Below the pieces are notes generated by a model that was given only the letters and a program-made list of their open reading frames with translations, was not told the DNA's origin and did not search any database. Below, piece by piece: positions 61,781 to 64,000 of a stretch of 64,000 nucleotides of DNA. The stretch's first letter is position 1. Every line of letters starts with the position of its first letter. This DNA is from Acidimicrobiia bacterium (GTDB lineage: Bacteria; Actinomycetota; Acidimicrobiia; Acidimicrobiales; AC-14): assembly GCA_023264995.1 (NCBI GenBank), contig JAHFUR010000018.1, positions 1 through 64,000 of the forward strand, in the 5' to 3' direction. Position numbers and translations under genes: made by a program.

Positions 61781-62233
61781 TCACGCGCCTGGCCCCGCGG
61801 CCTCCACCCGGAGCCTCCGGCCGGTCAGCGTGGTGGCGTCGAGCCGGAACCACCGGTCCCTGCGTCCGGGCGCCCACGAAACGAGCGACAGTTTCCGGAG
61901 CTGCTCCGACGTCGTGTCGATGGCCTCGCTTACGTCTTGGGCCACCCCCTGGGCGAGCACGCTCCACCCGGAGTGGGCATCCTCGTCGATCTTGTCGGCC
62001 TCGAAGGCGATGACCTGCATCGCCACCTTGTTCAGGACGGTGCCCTCCGCCGAGCGGAACACAACGGTGTGGCCGTCGATGGCGTAGTTGACCGGCAACA
62101 CCACCGGGCGGCCGTCCAGGAGGAAGCCGACGCGGCCCACAGTGGTCGTGGCCAGCAGGTCCATGCATTCGGTGGCGTCGAGCTGTTCCATGGTGCCGAC
62201 GAGATCGGTTCCCGGCTGCTCCGGTGTGGGCAC
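61781..62233 (-). CDS. Pyridoxamine-5'-phosphate-oxidase-like flavin-binding protein
   Basis: A 150-residue split-barrel protein. MEQLDATECMDLLATTTVGRVGFLLDGRPVVLPVNYAIDGHTVVFRSAEGT is the typical N-terminus of the PPOX-like/Rv1155-like group, and VLAQGVAQDV plus WFRLDATTLTGRRL complete the barrel. Members bind FMN or F420; the cofactor here cannot be chosen by sequence. The GTG start has an AAGGAG ribosome site 6 bases upstream. Its neighbours are stress genes, and such proteins are commonly induced in hypoxia-like conditions in mycobacteria. Confidence 0.87.
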   Translation of the reverse strand: MPTPEQPGTDLVGTMEQLDATECMDLLATTTVGRVGFLLDGRPVVLPVNYAIDGHTVVFRSAEGTVLNKVAMQVIAFEADKIDEDAHSGWSVLAQGVAQDVSEAIDTTSEQLRKLSLVSWAPGRRDRWFRLDATTLTGRRLRVEAAGPGA

Positions 62234-62278
62234 GCGTGTCTCCTTCGGTCGTGGCGGGTTGGCCGCCAGTGTGCCGCG

Positions 62279-62524
62279 TCAGCCGGCCGGGTAGAGAACT
62301 GCGACGGCGACCGGGCTCGGCTGGCACGCCGCTCGTGCTGCGCACCCGGGGCATATCTGGGGGTCGACGCGGTGGACCCGTTCCATCTCGGGATGCCAGC
62401 ACGCGCCGCACTCGGTGCACAGCATGTTGGTCAGTTCCCCGTCAGAAACAGCCATCAGCCGGCCGTTCCCGCACTGCGGGCACGGCCCCACGAGGCGGGC
62501 AAGCTGAGCCGAAGTGTCCTTCAT
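62279..62524 (-). CDS. Small zinc-ribbon protein
   Basis: An 81-residue protein from the ATG at 62524, behind AAGGAG. It has CPQCGNG (residues 16-22), CTECGACWHPEM near 40 and CPGCAARAAC near 60, so Cys-x2-Cys pairs form one or two zinc-binding knuckles. Its gene is divergent from the small membrane protein, and a DosR-like palindrome lies in the shared gap. The function is unknown; zinc ribbons of this size bind nucleic acid or proteins. Confidence 0.7.
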   Translation of the reverse strand: MKDTSAQLARLVGPCPQCGNGRLMAVSDGELTNMLCTECGACWHPEMERVHRVDPQICPGCAARAACQPSPVAVAVLYPAG

Positions 62525-62559
62525 GCGCCGATCGTGCTCCTTGCGCATGCCGGTTCGTA

Positions 62560-62573
62560 GGGCCGTTCGACCC
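62560..62573 (+). promoter_or_regulatory. DosR-like palindrome between divergent genes
   Basis: GGGCCGTTCGACCC within AGGG...CCCT matches GGGNC-N4-GNCCC exactly. It lies 36 bases from the zinc-ribbon start and 47 bases from the membrane protein start. It is a candidate operator for a DosR/DevR-like response regulator. Confidence 0.5.
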
Positions 62574-62620
62574 TGGTTGGCGCCGGCGGAGCGCCTCATT
62601 GTGAGGGAGGAGGTCGTGCC

Positions 62621-62800
62621 ATGTCCGATAGCTTCCCGTTCCTGGTCGCCATTGGCGCCCTCTGGGCCTCGATCGGCCTCGTGCTCTCGTTGACCATGGG
62701 CCGGCGGGGCCACGACGGTTTCACCTGGCTGGTGGTCGGCACGCTGCTGCTGGCCCGGACGAGCCGAGTCCCTGTCCTGGTCGTCCGCCGGCACGCGTAA
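62621..62800 (+). CDS. 59-residue membrane protein
   Basis: ATG at 62621 behind GGGAGGAGG encodes a short protein with two membrane helices (FLVAIGALWASIGLVLSLTM and TWLVVGTLLLA), joined by GRRGHDGF, and a basic C-terminus ending RRHA. The GRRGHDGF turn after a helix is a feature of small actinobacterial membrane proteins found next to universal stress genes. It is shorter than sixty residues, so it is easily missed. It is divergent from the zinc-ribbon gene across the DosR-like site. Confidence 0.7.
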   Translation: MSDSFPFLVAIGALWASIGLVLSLTMGRRGHDGFTWLVVGTLLLARTSRVPVLVVRRHA

Positions 62801-62812
62801 CCTGCCGCGCAA

Positions 62813-63949
62813 TCAGGGGACCGGGTTGGCCGGCACCCGCCATTCGATCACGGTCCCCGACGGGGCGCCGGGCGAGGCGTCGAACGCGCCGCCCAGCCGG
62901 GCGGCTCGGGCGCGCATGTTCGACATGCCCCGGCCTCCGGCCCGGAGCTCATCCGGGAGGCCGCGGCCGTCGTCGGCGACCCGTAGCACCACCTGCTCGC
63001 CCACCGTGACCTGCACCTCGACCCGCCGGGCGTGGCCGTGGCGGGCGACATTGGTGAGGGCCTCGCCCAGGACGGCCAGCAGTTCGGTGGCGACGACGTC
63101 GGGCACGGCGTCGACCGGTCCGTCGAAGAGGACGCTGGGATCGGACCCGAGGGCGCCGGCCGCGTCGGAGGCGATGGCCAGGATCTGATGGCGCAGACCG
63201 CGGTCCGAACGCATCGACCCCTCGAGGCCGAAGATGGCGGTGCGGATGTACTTGACGGTCAGGTCCAGGTCGTCGACCGCCTGCACGATGCGCTGCGCCA
63301 CCTCCGGCCGGTCGGCAAGGCGAGCCGCCCCCTGGAGGCGGAGTCCGGTGGCGAAGAGGCGTTGGATGACGGTGTCGTGCAGGTCGCGGGCGATCCGTTC
63401 GCGGTCCTCGAGCAGGGCCATCTCCCGCACCTTCAGGTGCAGGCGGGCGTTCTCGATGGCCACGCCGGCGGCCGCGGCGAGGGCGACGACCAGCTCCTCG
63501 TCGATGTCGGTGAACACCTCGGACGTGGTCTTGTCGGTGAGGTAGAGGTTCCCGAACACCTGGTTGCGGACCCGGATGGGCACGCCCAGGAAGGACTTCA
63601 TCGGCGGGTGGTTCGGTGGGAACCCGAAGCTGTCGGGGTGCTCGTGCAGGTCGGGCAGGCGGATGGGCTTGGGGTCCACGATCAGCAGGCCGAGGATGCC
63701 GTGGCCCTCCGGGAGGGTGCCGATGGCATCGTAGGTCTCGTCGTCCATACCGACGGGGATGAACTGGGAGAGCTTGGTGGCCGACTCGTCGAGCACGCCA
63801 AGGGCGCCGTAGCGGGCATCGACCAGAGCCACCGCCGACTCGATGATGTGGCGGAGGACCGCCTCCAGGTCGAGGTTGGATCCCAGGGTGATGACGGCAT
63901 CGAGCAGCCTGCGGAGGCTGCGCGGACCGGCGTTGGCGGGTTGGCTCAC
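62813..63949 (-). CDS. GAF-domain sensor histidine kinase (DevS/NarL-type)
   Basis: The 378-residue kinase has one GAF domain (about 25-160: LDAVITLGSNLDLEAVLRHIIESAVALVDARYGALGVLDE...), a HisKA_3 dimerisation helix with the phosphoacceptor His in ERIARDLHDTVIQRLFATG (about 190) and a HATPase domain (VLGEALTNVARHGHARRVEV, VADDGRGLP, GRGMSNMRARAARLGG). There is no membrane segment, so it senses a cytoplasmic signal. No response regulator gene is adjacent within the window. The DevS-like class pairs with DosR/DevR regulators, which agrees with the DosR-like sites nearby. The start is a GTG at 63949. Confidence 0.9.
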   Translation of the reverse strand: MSQPANAGPRSLRRLLDAVITLGSNLDLEAVLRHIIESAVALVDARYGALGVLDESATKLSQFIPVGMDDETYDAIGTLPEGHGILGLLIVDPKPIRLPDLHEHPDSFGFPPNHPPMKSFLGVPIRVRNQVFGNLYLTDKTTSEVFTDIDEELVVALAAAAGVAIENARLHLKVREMALLEDRERIARDLHDTVIQRLFATGLRLQGAARLADRPEVAQRIVQAVDDLDLTVKYIRTAIFGLEGSMRSDRGLRHQILAIASDAAGALGSDPSVLFDGPVDAVPDVVATELLAVLGEALTNVARHGHARRVEVQVTVGEQVVLRVADDGRGLPDELRAGGRGMSNMRARAARLGGAFDASPGAPSGTVIEWRVPANPVP

Positions 63950-64000
63950 TGTCGGGGAGGCTAGCGAGAGGGATGCCGCTCCCGCGACCTGGCTCGTCAG

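Noticed and set aside
1-64000. CRISPR array
   Set aside because: No set of short repeats with regular unique spacers was found; the 11-bp-period repeats are too short and too few.

Overview
The window is GC-rich actinomycete chromosome. Evidence is the gene order crgA, trpG/pabA, pknB, pbpA, rodA, pstP, fhaB, fhaA, tRNA-Leu, together with an Lsr2-family protein, cell-wall-binding repeats and many GTG starts. I cannot place it below phylum from sequence alone; an Acidimicrobiia-like or similar deep actinomycete would fit.

Layout. 1-8.6 kb: a surface protein cut by the window start, a cation/proton antiporter, an ECF sigma/anti-sigma pair, a GMC oxidoreductase, a dihydrofolate-reductase-like enzyme and small exported proteins. 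8.6-12.5 kb: a phosphotransferase/kinase fusion, a DEAD/DEAH helicase and an MT-A70 methyltransferase. 12.5-16.6 kb: four consecutive exported proteins, including a sialidase-fold protein and a gamma-carbonic-anhydrase-like beta-helix that lacks zinc ligands. 16.6-19.1 kb: an ion-channel-like protein, a thiolase and a small membrane protein. 19.2-27.2 kb: the conserved cell-division and Ser/Thr-phosphorylation cluster, ending at tRNA-Leu(CAG) at 27291-27374.

That tRNA is occupied by an integrated element. A perfect 59-bp direct repeat of the tRNA 3' part (27317-27375 and 46317-46375) bounds a 19.0-kb element. It carries a DarT/DarG toxin-antitoxin pair, a MobF relaxase-helicase, a hairpin with direct repeats that could be an origin of transfer, a regulator-like protein, an excisionase and a tyrosine integrase. 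No type IV secretion genes are visible, so it looks mobilizable rather than self-conjugative. The rest of the element is less GC-rich cargo: broken genes (a methyltransferase split by a metallopeptidase lipoprotein gene, and a frameshifted fragment), an Lsr2 protein, small orphan genes and an 829-residue protein with a PD-(D/E)XK-like motif. Three ~110-bp imperfectly palindromic repeats resembling integron attC sites lie behind genes here.

Beyond the right repeat there is an AlbA_2/ATPase gene, then a third, decayed tRNA-end copy at 48789-48809. Each att copy is accompanied by short direct repeats of 11-bp period, like integrase arm sites. The tRNA appears to have received elements repeatedly.

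49.3-55.2 kb holds an exported protein with eight ~100-residue Ig-like repeats and a large LuxR-type ATPase regulator. 55.2-63.9 kb is a stress/low-energy set: universal stress protein, acetate kinase, phosphoketolase, P-type cation ATPase, flavin-binding protein, zinc-ribbon protein, small membrane protein and a GAF histidine kinase. Two DosR-like palindromes lie in its promoter gaps. Phosphoketolase and acetate kinase would together turn sugar phosphates into acetate and ATP.
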